DNA of 64,000 nt from Shouchella shacheensis (GCF_001484965.1 NZ_KQ947393.1:1-64000); one strand, 5' to 3'; shown: positions 33,482 through 42,519, counted from the stretch's first letter. The notes: generated by a model from the sequence alone, not told the origin. Numbers and translations are program-made.

Positions 33482-33675
33482 GATCGTCACCCCCGTCTTA
33501 CTATGCGTGAGAGGGCTTGTTTTTATCCAAGGACCGAGGATTCCCCCTCTCAGGGCTTCCACTAAGGAGGGTACGGGAAGCACTGCTAATGCACGGTGCC
33601 GAAACGAGCAATCCGTCCTCCTTTCAAAGGGACGGCCTCATCCCGTAAAGCTGGCTTTCGCCGTTCCAGGGATCG

Positions 33676-33850
33676 TTCTCGACGTTCCACCGCTCACTCT
33701 CGGCGTTCCACGGCTCCCTCTCGGCGTTCCACGGCTCCCTCTCGGCGTTCCGCGGCTCTCTCTCGGCGTTCCGCGGCTCTCTCTCGGCGTTCCACGGCTC
33801 CCTCTCGGCGTTCCGTTGCTCTCTCTCGGCGTTTCGGTGCTTTCTCACAC
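33676..33850. repeat. 21-bp tandem repeat array II (about 8 units)
   Basis: Units of TCTCGGCGTTCCACGGCTCCC repeat about eight times with few changes (CCGCGG, CCGTTG variants); the outer units are degenerate. On the minus strand they encode NAEREPW/NAEREPR, seven residues per unit, in an open frame (33890-33624) that starts one base after the thiF stop with no clear site. Other frames are open too, so I do not call a gene. Confidence 0.85.
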
Positions 33851-33892
33851 AAATACGAAAGTTCATTGCGTGACTCACTCTTCTATCCAACC

Positions 33893-34906
33893 TTAATCCC
33901 CAATGTACTTGCTGTAAAGCGTCCTCGCTCGCGTCAGATCCTCTGTCCCTTGGATAAGCACGCGCCCATCAGCAAATAGCACGAGGCGCTCGCCTTCCGA
34001 AAGGAGAACACGAACGAGAAAAGGGGTCTCGTGTACATCAGCGACCTGCGTGAGGCGCTTAGCCCACTTTTTCAAATCAAGCCGCTGGTTTCCGCGGATT
34101 TGCACCGTTTCTCGCCCGCAGAGAGTCGTTGCCGCTTCTTCTTCCTGACGAAGAGCCGGATACTCCTGCATTTGACACGTAGGGCAGTCCTTTTTCGGCT
34201 CCTTAAACGCGAGATTGTAGGCATGATTGTGCCAGATATCAACTGTTTTCAACGAGCGCGTGAGCTTGTCCTTGGCTTCCACGAAATATTTGAGCGCCTC
34301 CACAGATTGATAGGAAGCGACGATGTCAACAATGGGAGCGATGACACCAACTGTGTCGCATGTCTCCCCTTGCGTGTTGCCGCTACTAATGAAGCAGCGC
34401 AGACAAGGGGTTTCTCCTGGAACAAACAACGCGTTCATCCCCCGGGCACTTACCGCTCCTCCGTAACCAAACGGACGAGCCCATTTAAAGCAAGCGTCAT
34501 TTAACAAAAAACGTGTGTTGAAATTATCGGTCCCATCCAAAACCAGGTCAACGCCTTCCATCAATCGTTCAATATTTTCCGTGGTCACGTCTTCCACCAA
34601 AGCTTCTATGTGAATGGATGAGTTGACCTTCTCTAGCTTCTCTTTCGCCGCAATCGCTTTTGGTGCAACAGCCTGCACATCGTGTTCATCAAAAAGCATC
34701 TGCCGCTGTAAATTGCTCGCCTCTACATAATCCCGGTCAACTAGGCGTACATGTCCGACACCAGCTCGAACCATGTGGTTCGCAAGCACCGTGCCCAGCG
34801 CTCCAACGCCAACGATGAGCACTCGTTTTTCGGCGAGAAGTTCTTGACCCGCTTCCCCAATGCCACTAAAAAGCATTTGCCTTGAATAGCGCTCTCTCTC
34901 CATCAC
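33893..34906 (-). CDS. thiF: ThiF/MoeB-type adenylyltransferase
   Basis: E1-like enzyme: ATP loop GVGALGTVLANHM at residues 33-45, R-loop and DxxxxxNLQRQ, DGTDNFNTRF, and zinc cysteines CLRC (about 172) and CPTC (about 243). The C-terminal 95 residues with TLCGRETVQIRG are typical of Bacillus ThiF. The thi operon at 23-27 kb has thiS and thiG but no thiF, so this is the likely ThiS-activating enzyme; MoaD activation as MoeB is the alternative, but no moa genes are in view. Confidence 0.8.
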   Translation of the reverse strand: MMERERYSRQMLFSGIGEAGQELLAEKRVLIVGVGALGTVLANHMVRAGVGHVRLVDRDYVEASNLQRQMLFDEHDVQAVAPKAIAAKEKLEKVNSSIHIEALVEDVTTENIERLMEGVDLVLDGTDNFNTRFLLNDACFKWARPFGYGGAVSARGMNALFVPGETPCLRCFISSGNTQGETCDTVGVIAPIVDIVASYQSVEALKYFVEAKDKLTRSLKTVDIWHNHAYNLAFKEPKKDCPTCQMQEYPALRQEEEAATTLCGRETVQIRGNQRLDLKKWAKRLTQVADVHETPFLVRVLLSEGERLVLFADGRVLIQGTEDLTRARTLYSKYIGD

Positions 34907-34932
34907 CTAATCCCCCTTACTTCTCTCACACA

Positions 34933-35730
34933 TTAGAAGCGCGTCCCAACGATGGCGCCAAGAAATGCTCCTGCTAACGTACATGTTACATTTACGAAGT
35001 CATTATTGACAAATGATCGTCCTTTGACTCTTTCACTCGGGACCCCGCAATGAGTCGTTCGCTCGGTGAATTGTCCACATACCGGGCAACGGTAAACCAC
35101 TTGTAGACTCGCTCCGACCAGCGTATCGACGAGATTGGCGAGAAACCCGATAGCCGTAAAAACCATCAACCAGATATGGGCGCCAGAGAGTGAGCTCCAC
35201 CAAAGCATAATGGCGATCGCTGAAATGAGAAAGCTGCCAGCAAACGCTGCCGCTATCCCAAGGCTAGTGACCGCTCCCGAGACTCCACGAGAAACGCGCT
35301 TTCGAGTGAGAATATGAAATGGCCGTTGTCTACTTTTTGAACCGATCTCAGTGGCCCATGTATCCGCTGTCGCGGCGGCCAGACTACCGACGAAGGCAGA
35401 GGTCCACATAAGCGAAAACTCCGGCCAAATCCAGACGAACAATGCGCAAAGAGCGGCTGGCCCTCCATTGGCCAACACTTGCCAGGCATCACGTTCCCCT
35501 CCTTTTTCAGTCACTGCCTCTCTGTTACTTATGTCACTTTCTCTGCCGCCCCAAAAGGCAGAACTCCCAAAAAAGACCGCCAGAAGCACAAGCCCGCCAA
35601 TGCCGAGACCTAGAGCAATCAATACACCAACAATGATCGCCGCCCACATGCCAGAGAACGTAAGCGTTTTGTGGCGGCGGCTAAAAATGGCCACCATAAG
35701 CACACCAAGAATGAGGACCCATTCTATCAT
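34933..35730 (-). CDS. DUF92 family membrane protein
   Basis: About six membrane helices with the family marks RRHKTLTFSG, ATADTWATEIGS and DTLVGASLQ. A loop with CPVCG and THCG could bind metal. Relatives include plant VTE6 phytyl-phosphate kinase and TMEM19; the bacterial role is not known. It overlaps the end of the 5-formyl-THF cyclo-ligase gene by 4 bases, so the two are translated together. Confidence 0.85.
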   Translation of the reverse strand: MIEWVLILGVLMVAIFSRRHKTLTFSGMWAAIIVGVLIALGLGIGGLVLLAVFFGSSAFWGGRESDISNREAVTEKGGERDAWQVLANGGPAALCALFVWIWPEFSLMWTSAFVGSLAAATADTWATEIGSKSRQRPFHILTRKRVSRGVSGAVTSLGIAAAFAGSFLISAIAIMLWWSSLSGAHIWLMVFTAIGFLANLVDTLVGASLQVVYRCPVCGQFTERTTHCGVPSERVKGRSFVNNDFVNVTCTLAGAFLGAIVGTRF

Positions 35731-36287
35731 AAGAGGTCCGCCTGATCATAAAGGATGGTATCAATGATTCGATCATGGTCTTCGGTTGGGAGTCTCTCAA
35801 AAAGCTGTTCCGTAAAACAAAGCGCGATCGTACTCCCCTGGTAATGCTGAAGGTAGCGATCATAGAATCCGCCACCGAGTCCTAAGCGCTCTCCGCCTTT
35901 TGTGAAAGCGACACCTGGGACGAGCATGAGATCAAGCTCCTCAGGGCTAACCGTCTGGCAGCGAGCAGGGATTGGCTCTCTAAGGTCGTAGGAAGAGTAT
36001 TCTAAATCATCCCACTTCGTCACTTTATAGAACTGCATTGTCTTCGATTTCATATGTATTCGTGGCATGGCCACCAGCTTGTCCGCTTCCCAGGCTCGCT
36101 CTATGATTGGGTGTGTTTGGACCTCAGGAAAGCGAGCCATCGTTACACCAATCGAGCGGGCGTGGTGCCACTGCGGAACTTGCACAAGCAAAGCAGTCAC
36201 GTCTAGAGAGCGCGCCTCATACTCATGCCTTTCCATTTCCATAAGACGCTTTCCTACCTTGTTCCGTAGCTCTTTCTTCGTTTCCAC
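35727..36287 (-). CDS. yqgN: 5-formyltetrahydrofolate cyclo-ligase
   Basis: Converts 5-formyl-THF to 5,10-methenyl-THF using ATP. KKELRNKVGKRL opens the protein and LGLGGGFYDRYL near residue 137 is the nucleotide-binding signature; LVPGVAFTKGGERLG precedes it. 186 aa. First of a coupled pair with the DUF92 gene; position matches B. subtilis yqgN. Confidence 0.92.
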   Translation of the reverse strand: METKKELRNKVGKRLMEMERHEYEARSLDVTALLVQVPQWHHARSIGVTMARFPEVQTHPIIERAWEADKLVAMPRIHMKSKTMQFYKVTKWDDLEYSSYDLREPIPARCQTVSPEELDLMLVPGVAFTKGGERLGLGGGFYDRYLQHYQGSTIALCFTEQLFERLPTEDHDRIIDTILYDQADLL

Positions 36288-36319
36288 TGTTCTTCACCCC
36301 GTTCGTCGTCTCCCAATGT

Positions 36320-36439
36320 CCAGCTGCGGCGGGAAGGAGCTTCGAGATTTTTCGCCCTGCCAACGAAACCCAAGTTCGGGATTTCTTTTGTCAGGCCTTC
36401 CAAAATCCTCGCTCCTGAGCGACCCGCCTCCGCTTTTCC
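36320..36439 (-). repeat. Dispersed palindromic repeat, type A, copy A5
   Basis: Reverse orientation, CAGCTGCGGCGGG to CGACCCGCCTCCGCTTTTC. Immediately followed by B3. Confidence 0.85.
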
Positions 36440-36443
36440 TGAT

Positions 36444-36562
36444 CCAGCTGCGGCGCCCACTCGCTCGAGGTTTCTTCACGCCGCCAGATCAAGCCAAAAC
36501 CGGGCTTGATACTACCGTCGCTCCAGAACTTGTCGCTCGTGTGCGGGGCGCCTCCGCTTTTC
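36444..36562 (-). repeat. Dispersed palindromic repeat, type B, copy B3
   Basis: Reverse orientation, CCAGCTGCGGCGCCC to GGGGCGCCTCCGCTTTTC. Interior is nearly identical to B4. Confidence 0.85.
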
Positions 36563-36567
36563 AAATA

Positions 36568-36605
36568 AAAAAATAAGCAGCGGAAAGTCCGACTGCTTAC
36601 TTAGT
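36568..36605 (-). terminator. Terminator of rpmG
   Basis: Minus strand: AAGTAAGCAG.CGGA...TCCGCTGCTTATTTTTTT. The stem includes the rpmG stop codon. Confidence 0.75.
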
Positions 36606-36746
36606 TTCGCGATGAAGTGTGTGACGCTTTAAGCGCGGGCTATATTTTTTAAGCTCAATTCGCTCTGGGTTGGTTCGCTTGTTTTTTGATGTGATGTACG
36701 TACGATCACCTGTTTCCGTACAAGCCAGTGTAACTTGAACACGCAT
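36597..36746 (-). CDS. rpmG: 50S ribosomal protein bL33
   Basis: 49 residues starting [19 protein letters not shown] and ending [11 protein letters not shown]. It has only one cysteine, so it is the zinc-free (C-minus) form, which takes over under zinc limitation in bacteria with both types. The ATG follows GGAGGG. A single-gene unit with its own terminator. Confidence 0.95.
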   Translation of the reverse strand: MRVQVTLACTETGDRTYITSKNKRTNPERIELKKYSPRLKRHTLHRETK

Positions 36747-36821
36747 CTTTATCCCTCCAAATTCGGATTCCATACCCATCTATGATAGCAAGATTTTCGA
36801 GGGAGTTCAAGTTCTTTTTTC

Positions 36822-37529
36822 TCAAAGTCCACTGGAACGCCTATAGGCTTCACTCAAATAGCTATGGGCTTCCTGTACAGAAGTGAGCTGCTCGCCAGCA
36901 AGCATCCAAGCATGGCCCTTCGCCTCTTGCTCCGGCGCAAGCGTGAAACTTGCTGTAACCATGCTCTCAATGGTCTGGGCCGAAAAAGGAGCAAAAAACA
37001 GGCGTCCTTCTTCTGCGCACCAATTTTTCTCTAAGCTTCCTGCACCGTATTGCAAGTGCGTTGTCGTCGGCATATGTACGGAGAACAGAGCAAAGCTCTC
37101 CTCAAGATGATGAATGAGTGCTCTTTCAGCAGGCGCATAAAAGGTGACCCCTTCATAAAACTGCGGATTTTGCTGATGCATGAGCAGCTTGATCCTCTTT
37201 TCTTCCCTTGACTGATTTTTAATGGAGAGCTCGCGCACAAAACCAAGCCCGGTGGCGTCCTTTCGGTCAAAACTCGTTAGCAGCAAATCCCACTCCTTAT
37301 GATAAGCTTGACTGACAACCGCTGTGGGCGTCTCGGAAAACGCGGGGCTTACGACCCAAGAGGAATCGCCAACCCAGGATGCTCCCCCTTTCTGCCAAAC
37401 CCCTAGCTGAACAGGCGGACTGCTCCCATTGGTTTTAAGTCGAAGTCTAGCGTCAATGTCAACAGAAAGTGAAGAAGAAGTGGTTAATTTTTCAGAAAGT
37501 CGATTCGATAATCCCGGATTCATTTTCAT
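36822..37529 (-). CDS. Hypothetical protein (235 aa)
   Basis: ATG at 37529 is 9 bases after AAAGGAG. No signal peptide or membrane segment. The chain is mostly beta-prone with aromatic residues and phrases such as RDAT-like KDATGLGFVRELSIKNQS, loosely recalling the beta-sandwich that precedes GH15 glycosidases, but no catalytic domain follows. I cannot assign a family. Monocistronic. Confidence 0.6.
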   Translation of the reverse strand: MKMNPGLSNRLSEKLTTSSSLSVDIDARLRLKTNGSSPPVQLGVWQKGGASWVGDSSWVVSPAFSETPTAVVSQAYHKEWDLLLTSFDRKDATGLGFVRELSIKNQSREEKRIKLLMHQQNPQFYEGVTFYAPAERALIHHLEESFALFSVHMPTTTHLQYGAGSLEKNWCAEEGRLFFAPFSAQTIESMVTASFTLAPEQEAKGHAWMLAGEQLTSVQEAHSYLSEAYRRSSGL

Positions 37530-37897
37530 ATATAGGCTCTCCTTTGGATGATGTTTGATTGCACATTCGAAAGTGGTGGACATAGGTTGTCCGAGTCGAT
37601 TCTTTGAGAGCGAGAAGGCTTCGTATTGTTGCCTGGTGCTTAGTTAAAAGCATACCGTCTTTCGCAGCTTCTCACAAGAAGTGGAAATTGTATGTTTTTG
37701 TAGAATCACCAACCGCCGCCCGTGATCGGGGATTTGCTTCTTTTATCAGCTTCTTAGGTCTAAACTATCAGTCGATGTGTCTCTTTTTGTCAGAAACTAG
37801 GGCTTGTCGCTAGATTTTCCGATTTTGAATCGAAAAAAGGCTTAGATGATGTATAATACATAGATAGGTTTTTTAGATTTAGGAGTGGGAGGGGAAC

Positions 37898-38281
37898 GTG
37901 ATGGAATGGACATTAGCCATTTTATTTGGTGCTGCGATGTTACTGCTCATTCTGTCGTTTTTTAAAACAGAAAAGCAAACGAAAGCAGAAGAACAAATTG
38001 AACAGTTATCCATTTCCTTTATGCAGGAAGTGTATCAGCTCAAAAATCAGATTCGAAACATGGAGCTCGACGCCGAGATCGCTGCCGGAGAACCGGGGAT
38101 TCAAGGCCGCTCCTCCTCACAGCAGAAATTGCTTCGTGAGGTGCTTGATTTGCACAAACGGGGGTATTCCGTTGAAGGCATTGCGACGGAGACAAAACTT
38201 ACTGACTATGAGGTCGAGCGCTTGCTTACACCTTATGTGGAACTAAACCGAGACAGAAAGAAGGCTGCCAATGACGCCTAA
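37898..38281 (+). CDS. Membrane-anchored coiled-coil protein with C-terminal helix-turn-helix-like segment (YqzD-like)
   Basis: One N-terminal helix (LAILFGAAMLLLILSFF), then a coiled coil (EEQIEQLSISFMQEVYQLKNQIRNMELD), then LHKRGYSVEGIATETKLTDYEVERLL, a resolvase-like helix-turn-helix. It overlaps the next gene by 11 bases. In B. subtilis the pair yqzD-yqzC has this form; I recall it only in outline. A TATAAT at 37852-37857 may be its -10 element. The 300 bases before it hold nothing else I recognise. Confidence 0.7.
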   Translation: MMEWTLAILFGAAMLLLILSFFKTEKQTKAEEQIEQLSISFMQEVYQLKNQIRNMELDAEIAAGEPGIQGRSSSQQKLLREVLDLHKRGYSVEGIATETKLTDYEVERLLTPYVELNRDRKKAANDA

Positions 38282-38729
38282 AACGATGCGCAGCTTTGCA
38301 GGAGGTCTTCTCGTTGCGGCAGGAGCTCTTGGGGCAACGTACTATTATTCAGGGGACGAGCAGGCAGAAGCACTTACTGAAGAAGAAATGAGAGAACAGT
38401 TGATACAATCAGGGTTCACTGTGCAAACAGAGGAAGAGCGACAGGAAGACATTTCAGACGCAGTGAGTTTGGCGGAAGAGGAATGGGCGGAAGCGAATGA
38501 CGATGACGATAACGACAATGAAATCATTTACCGAACCATTATTACGGTTACAGCCGGGATGACAAGCATTGATGTCGGTGAACAGTTGGAGACGGCCAAC
38601 ATTATCGACGATGCTTATGACTTCTTTGCCGAGGTGGAGGACCGAGGCCTTGCCAACGATATTCAACCACAGACCGTTCAAGTTGATAGCGACATGAGCC
38701 TTGATGAGGTCGTTTCCGAGTTTTTCTAA
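38271..38729 (+). CDS. Membrane-anchored protein with MltG/YceG-like C-terminal module (YqzC-like)
   Basis: An N-terminal hydrophobic stretch (FAGGLLVAAGALGATYYY) is followed by an acidic linker (NDDDDNDNE) and about 70 residues (ITVTAGMTSIDVGEQLETANIIDDAYDF) that resemble the LysM-like module found before the catalytic part of MltG transglycosylases. No catalytic domain is present. Coupled to the preceding gene by an 11-base overlap. Confidence 0.7.
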   Translation: MTPKTMRSFAGGLLVAAGALGATYYYSGDEQAEALTEEEMREQLIQSGFTVQTEEERQEDISDAVSLAEEEWAEANDDDDNDNEIIYRTIITVTAGMTSIDVGEQLETANIIDDAYDFFAEVEDRGLANDIQPQTVQVDSDMSLDEVVSEFF

Positions 38730-38787
38730 AGTCATTATTCGACAGGAACGACCAAGGTTCCTGCCTATTCCTCAAATTTTTTTAAAG

Positions 38788-38826
38788 CCGAAAAGCGGGA
38801 GCGGGTGGCCCACCGGCCGGAGCTGG
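38788..38826 (+). repeat. Internally deleted type A/B repeat (tips only)
   Basis: CCGAAAAGCGGGAGCGGGTGG directly joined to CCACCGGCCGGAGCTGG: the two outer tips of the dispersed element with nearly all of the interior missing. Confidence 0.6.
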
Positions 38827-38828
38827 AA

Positions 38829-38874
38829 AAAAGAAGGTCGACGTCCTTTAATTGGGACGTCGACCTTCTTTATA
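38829..38874. terminator. Terminator between yqzC-like gene and citrate transporter
   Basis: AAGAAGGTCGACGTCC...GGGACGTCGACCTTCTT: a 16-bp perfect stem with flanking A and T runs, suited to both convergent genes. Confidence 0.9.
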
Positions 38875-38880
38875 CGATGC

Positions 38881-40212
38881 TTAAAACTGTATAATCCCTA
38901 TTAAAATACCGGCAATGACTAGTAAAATACTGAACCCCCACATCCAGAAAAAGGAATAGCGAATATGTTTGCCCATCTCTACACCAGCGAGTCCAATGCC
39001 AAGCCAAAGTGCTGGGGAAAACGGACTAACAAACGTGCCAATGATATTGCCGATCAGCATGGCATAGGCTGTCGACATCGATTCAATCCCGTTCGCAGAG
39101 GCAATCCCGTCTACAATAGGGAGAAGAGCGAAATAGTAGGCATCCGTGCTTGTAAGGATATCGAGCGGAACACCGATCAAGCCAACTCCTATATGGATGT
39201 ACTGCTGAGCCACGGCAGGGATCACAGCAATTGAGTCAAGCGCAATCGCTTCGAGCATCCCGGTTTCGCGGATCATCCCCAGGAAAACTCCTGCAGCCAG
39301 AATCACAGCCGCCATTGAGAGGGCATTTGGAGCATGGTGCTTCAGTCGTCCCATCTGTGTGCTAACATCTGGATAGTTAATAAGGAACGCAACTCCGAGC
39401 GCGACCATAAATATTAACCCCGCATCCCATTCACTAAAAACAAGCATAAGAATCACACCAAGAAACAATAAAAGATTCACCCACATCAGCTTTGGTCGCA
39501 AGAGTTCATCGCTATGATCAACCGCTGCGGCCGCTTCTGCGTCTGGGTTCTCTTTAGGCATTTCGGACATGTCTCCGGATTCTATTCCTTTCTTAATGCG
39601 TCTCTTTTCACGTACCCCTAAAAAAACCGCTAAAAGAATCAACAAGGCAAACCCAATCCCTTGAATGGGGATGAGCGGTTGCCACACATCACTAGGATCC
39701 ATGGAAAAGACCGAAGCAACTCTTCCCGTTGGCCCTCCCCACGGCACCATATTCATAATCCCGGCACTCAAACAAATCAGTAGCATAAGCAAGTAGGGAC
39801 TCATATGCAGTTTTTTATAAAGTGGAAGAAGCGCAGGAATCGTGAAGAGGAACGTCGTAGCCCCTGCTCCGTCCAGCTGAGCAAACGCTCCCACAATGGC
39901 CGTCCCGACCGCTACCGCTACGACGTTCCCTTTTGTTAGACGAATCATGCCGGAAACAAGCGGATTCAAAAGTCCTGTGTCTTGCATGACACCAAAAAAT
40001 AGAATCGCGAAAATAAACATTACAGTCACGCCCATCACCGAATCAATCCCGGACGCAAAATACTCACTAACTTCTTCCATCGAAGAACCAACCGCAAGCG
40101 CTCCAATAATCGGAATAATCACCATCCCAACAATGGGACTGATCTTCCCCCACATAAGAAGCGCGACAATAGAAATAATCACCGCTAGTCCGACGATTGT
40201 AAGCATACTCAT
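38881..40212 (-). CDS. CitMHS-family citrate/metal symporter
   Basis: 443 residues, about 11-12 membrane helices. QLDGAGATTFLFTIPALLPLY and MVPWGGPTGR are the family's conserved loops, and the late STDAYYFALLPIV and SPFSPALWLGIGLAGVEMGKH are the second half. The family carries citrate complexed with Mg or Ca with protons. A long acidic loop lies in the middle (residues 215-240). TGAAAGCCCTTTCT at 40266-40279 is only a weak catabolite-response-element candidate. The two-component partner of B. subtilis CitM is absent. Confidence 0.9.
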   Translation of the reverse strand: MSMLTIVGLAVIISIVALLMWGKISPIVGMVIIPIIGALAVGSSMEEVSEYFASGIDSVMGVTVMFIFAILFFGVMQDTGLLNPLVSGMIRLTKGNVVAVAVGTAIVGAFAQLDGAGATTFLFTIPALLPLYKKLHMSPYLLMLLICLSAGIMNMVPWGGPTGRVASVFSMDPSDVWQPLIPIQGIGFALLILLAVFLGVREKRRIKKGIESGDMSEMPKENPDAEAAAAVDHSDELLRPKLMWVNLLLFLGVILMLVFSEWDAGLIFMVALGVAFLINYPDVSTQMGRLKHHAPNALSMAAVILAAGVFLGMIRETGMLEAIALDSIAVIPAVAQQYIHIGVGLIGVPLDILTSTDAYYFALLPIVDGIASANGIESMSTAYAMLIGNIIGTFVSPFSPALWLGIGLAGVEMGKHIRYSFFWMWGFSILLVIAGILIGIIQF

Positions 40213-40368
40213 AACAAAACCCTCTTTCTCTTGATGACATACGCTAGGATGTCACTTCTTAAAAATGAAAGCCCTTTCTCTTTGTAGGTACTTTACATGA
40301 TAAGAGCGAACGGGTTCAATTTTTGTTCATAAAGAGCATTAAAAATGATAATGTATGAGTTTCAGGAC

Positions 40369-40406
40369 TAAAAAACACGAACGGAGAAATCCTCCATTCG
40401 TGTTCT
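40369..40406 (-). terminator. Terminator of pbpA
   Basis: Minus strand: AACACGAA.GGAGGATTTCTCCGTTCGTGTTTTTT, 11 bases after the stop. Confidence 0.9.
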
Positions 40407-40416
40407 GTATGACCTA

Positions 40417-42519
40417 TTATTCTGTTGCTTCCTCCAAATTGCTCACGTCTTCTAGGATTGTATCGACTTCCTCTGGACCATTGCGCTCTTCTTTGAGGCC
40501 GAAGTAGCTATCAAGGAGATCCTCGCCGATCAATTGTGGGATCGCCATTGAACCAGTTGGTTGGTTCGCATTCATCCCCGGGGCGACGATCGCAAAAGCA
40601 ATTTCCGGATCATCAAAAGGGGCGTAGCCGACGAGCGTCTGGTTGTGGGCCTCATAAATCTCGTTCTCCCCATCACCAGGCGTTGGAAAGACCAAGGTCG
40701 TCTCTGCCGTCCCTGTCTTAGCCGCGAAGCCTCCTGGCACATCTACGTCCATATTTCGCGCGGTCCCTCTTGAGCCGGTCACAACTTGACGTAAACCATC
40801 CTGCACCATGGAGATATGTTCACTTGACATGTCTATCTGGTTAAGCATCTCAGGCTGCTTTACTTTCTCAACAACATAGTCGTCACCATTGTTGGACGGT
40901 TCGAGGATTTCCTGTACGAGTCTTGGCTTCATGCGAACGCCATCGTTGGCAATCGTACTTATATATTGTGCAAGTTGCAAGGTAGAGTACGTGTCATACT
41001 GACCAATGAACAAATCCATTAACTGACCAGGATCTGAAGTTCCTCCAGTAACACCAGTTGGTGCTCCAGGTAAGTCAACATACGGGTCTACACCAAGACC
41101 AAATTGAGAGAAATAGTAACGTGCTTCATTGTAAGCATCTCTGATCGCGTTCAAATCGGTAAACGGCTTTGGATTGTTCCGATCATACGTATAATCCATC
41201 ATTCGCATCGCTATATAAAACATATACACGTTAGAGGATCGCTCAAGCGCTGACAGGTAATTTACAGTGCCCATATTGCTTACAGATGCTTTATCATCGG
41301 TGTCAGGAAATTTCAGAGGCTCGTCGTAAATTGTCTCAGCTGGACTCATCATCCCTGTTTGAAACCCTGTCAGAACGGAGGCGCCTTTAATGGCTGACCC
41401 CATTTCATACGTATTATTAATGGCTCCAATTTCATTACTCGTTGGATCTTCGCCAACCGCGTCGAGGAACCCACTCATCGCAAGAATATCTCCCGTTTTC
41501 GGATTCATCGCAATCGCGTACGCTTGGCTGTCACGAATGTAGCGACCAGAATTTGAGCGCACAATGTCTTCCACGGCCTCATCCAGCAGCTGTTGATACT
41601 CCATATCGATGCTTAGCCTTAAATCCGAACCCCGGCTGCCTTCTTTTCCATTATTAACGGTTTGCCCCTCGCCGCTGGAGGTAGTCTCTACCTCCGCTTT
41701 GACTCCGCGTAGAACATCTTCGTATTGCGCTTCTAAGTAGCTTGTGCCGACTAGATCAGAACGCTCATAGCCCTGGGAAAGATAGGCGTTGATCTGATCT
41801 GCAGGAATCGGACGAACATTGCCGAACAACCCACGCAGCGTCTCTCCATACGCAAACGAGCGTCTGGAATCACGCGTAATGTCGATGCCTGGAAGCTGAT
41901 CTAGATGCTCGCTGACACGATGGGATTCTTCTTCGTTTACGGCTCGTTTAATATGTTGCGGGGAACCAGCATAGCCTTTGGACATTTGCGTGAAAATGGC
42001 CATAACGGTTTCCTCTTCCTCGGGAATCTCATCAAGCAAGCCCTCGTCGATGTGGTCCATAATAAGCTGATACTCACTCTCACCCTCTTCTTCTGGATCA
42101 AGGTGACTGATGAGTGCCTGGCGTTCTTCTTGCGTGTGCGTCGCGTACCAATATTCCTTGCGATCCCGCTCACGCAAGTTTTCGGTGTCCATCTCTATCA
42201 GGTTGTCTAATTCCCTAGCAATTTCAAGCATCTCGTTAGAACTCGTACCCTCCGCTGGGTTGGTGTATGTAATCGAAAGTTCCATTTCATTATCAACCAG
42301 CGTGTTGCCATATTGATCAAGCATTTTGCCGCGTGGGGCATCGAGGCGCGCTGTCTGCGTGGACGTTTCGTTCAGCTCTTCCTCATAATTCTCCCCTTGA
42401 ACAATTTGCACTACTCCAAGACGTAAAATAAGTGCAGAAAACAGCAAAAAGACAATCAAAAAAAGGATATTCAGCCGTACCGACACATGTCGTTGTTTCT
42501 TTGGTTTCTTTTTCCCCAA
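40417..42519 (-). CDS. pbpA: Class B penicillin-binding protein (PbpA/PBP2 type)
   Basis: A basic cytoplasmic tip, one membrane anchor (LNILFLIVFLLFSALILRLG), a dimerisation domain opening with RLDAPRGKMLDQYG, and the transpeptidase domain: Ser375-x-x-Lys378 (GSAIKG), SSN in ERSSNVYM, and KTGT with Lys601. 700 aa, near the size of B. subtilis PbpA, which is needed for rod shape. The pedestal region is unusually acidic, consistent with a salty or alkaline habitat. Lies downstream of yqgE as in B. subtilis, here with an RNA gene between them. Confidence 0.93.
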   Translation of the reverse strand: MGKKKPKKQRHVSVRLNILFLIVFLLFSALILRLGVVQIVQGENYEEELNETSTQTARLDAPRGKMLDQYGNTLVDNEMELSITYTNPAEGTSSNEMLEIARELDNLIEMDTENLRERDRKEYWYATHTQEERQALISHLDPEEEGESEYQLIMDHIDEGLLDEIPEEEETVMAIFTQMSKGYAGSPQHIKRAVNEEESHRVSEHLDQLPGIDITRDSRRSFAYGETLRGLFGNVRPIPADQINAYLSQGYERSDLVGTSYLEAQYEDVLRGVKAEVETTSSGEGQTVNNGKEGSRGSDLRLSIDMEYQQLLDEAVEDIVRSNSGRYIRDSQAYAIAMNPKTGDILAMSGFLDAVGEDPTSNEIGAINNTYEMGSAIKGASVLTGFQTGMMSPAETIYDEPLKFPDTDDKASVSNMGTVNYLSALERSSNVYMFYIAMRMMDYTYDRNNPKPFTDLNAIRDAYNEARYYFSQFGLGVDPYVDLPGAPTGVTGGTSDPGQLMDLFIGQYDTYSTLQLAQYISTIANDGVRMKPRLVQEILEPSNNGDDYVVEKVKQPEMLNQIDMSSEHISMVQDGLRQVVTGSRGTARNMDVDVPGGFAAKTGTAETTLVFPTPGDGENEIYEAHNQTLVGYAPFDDPEIAFAIVAPGMNANQPTGSMAIPQLIGEDLLDSYFGLKEERNGPEEVDTILEDVSNLEEATE

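Noticed and set aside
33676-33850. CRISPR array
   Set aside because: The 21-bp units are contiguous with no spacers, and no cas genes are near.
33480-33979. Plus-strand open frames with RSTAPSRR or LGVPRLP repeats
   Set aside because: They are readings of the 21-bp tandem array, open in several frames only because the unit is a multiple of three.
40266-40279. Catabolite response element before the citrate transporter
   Set aside because: TGAAAGCCCTTTCT is palindromic but misses the central CG and final bases of the cre consensus.
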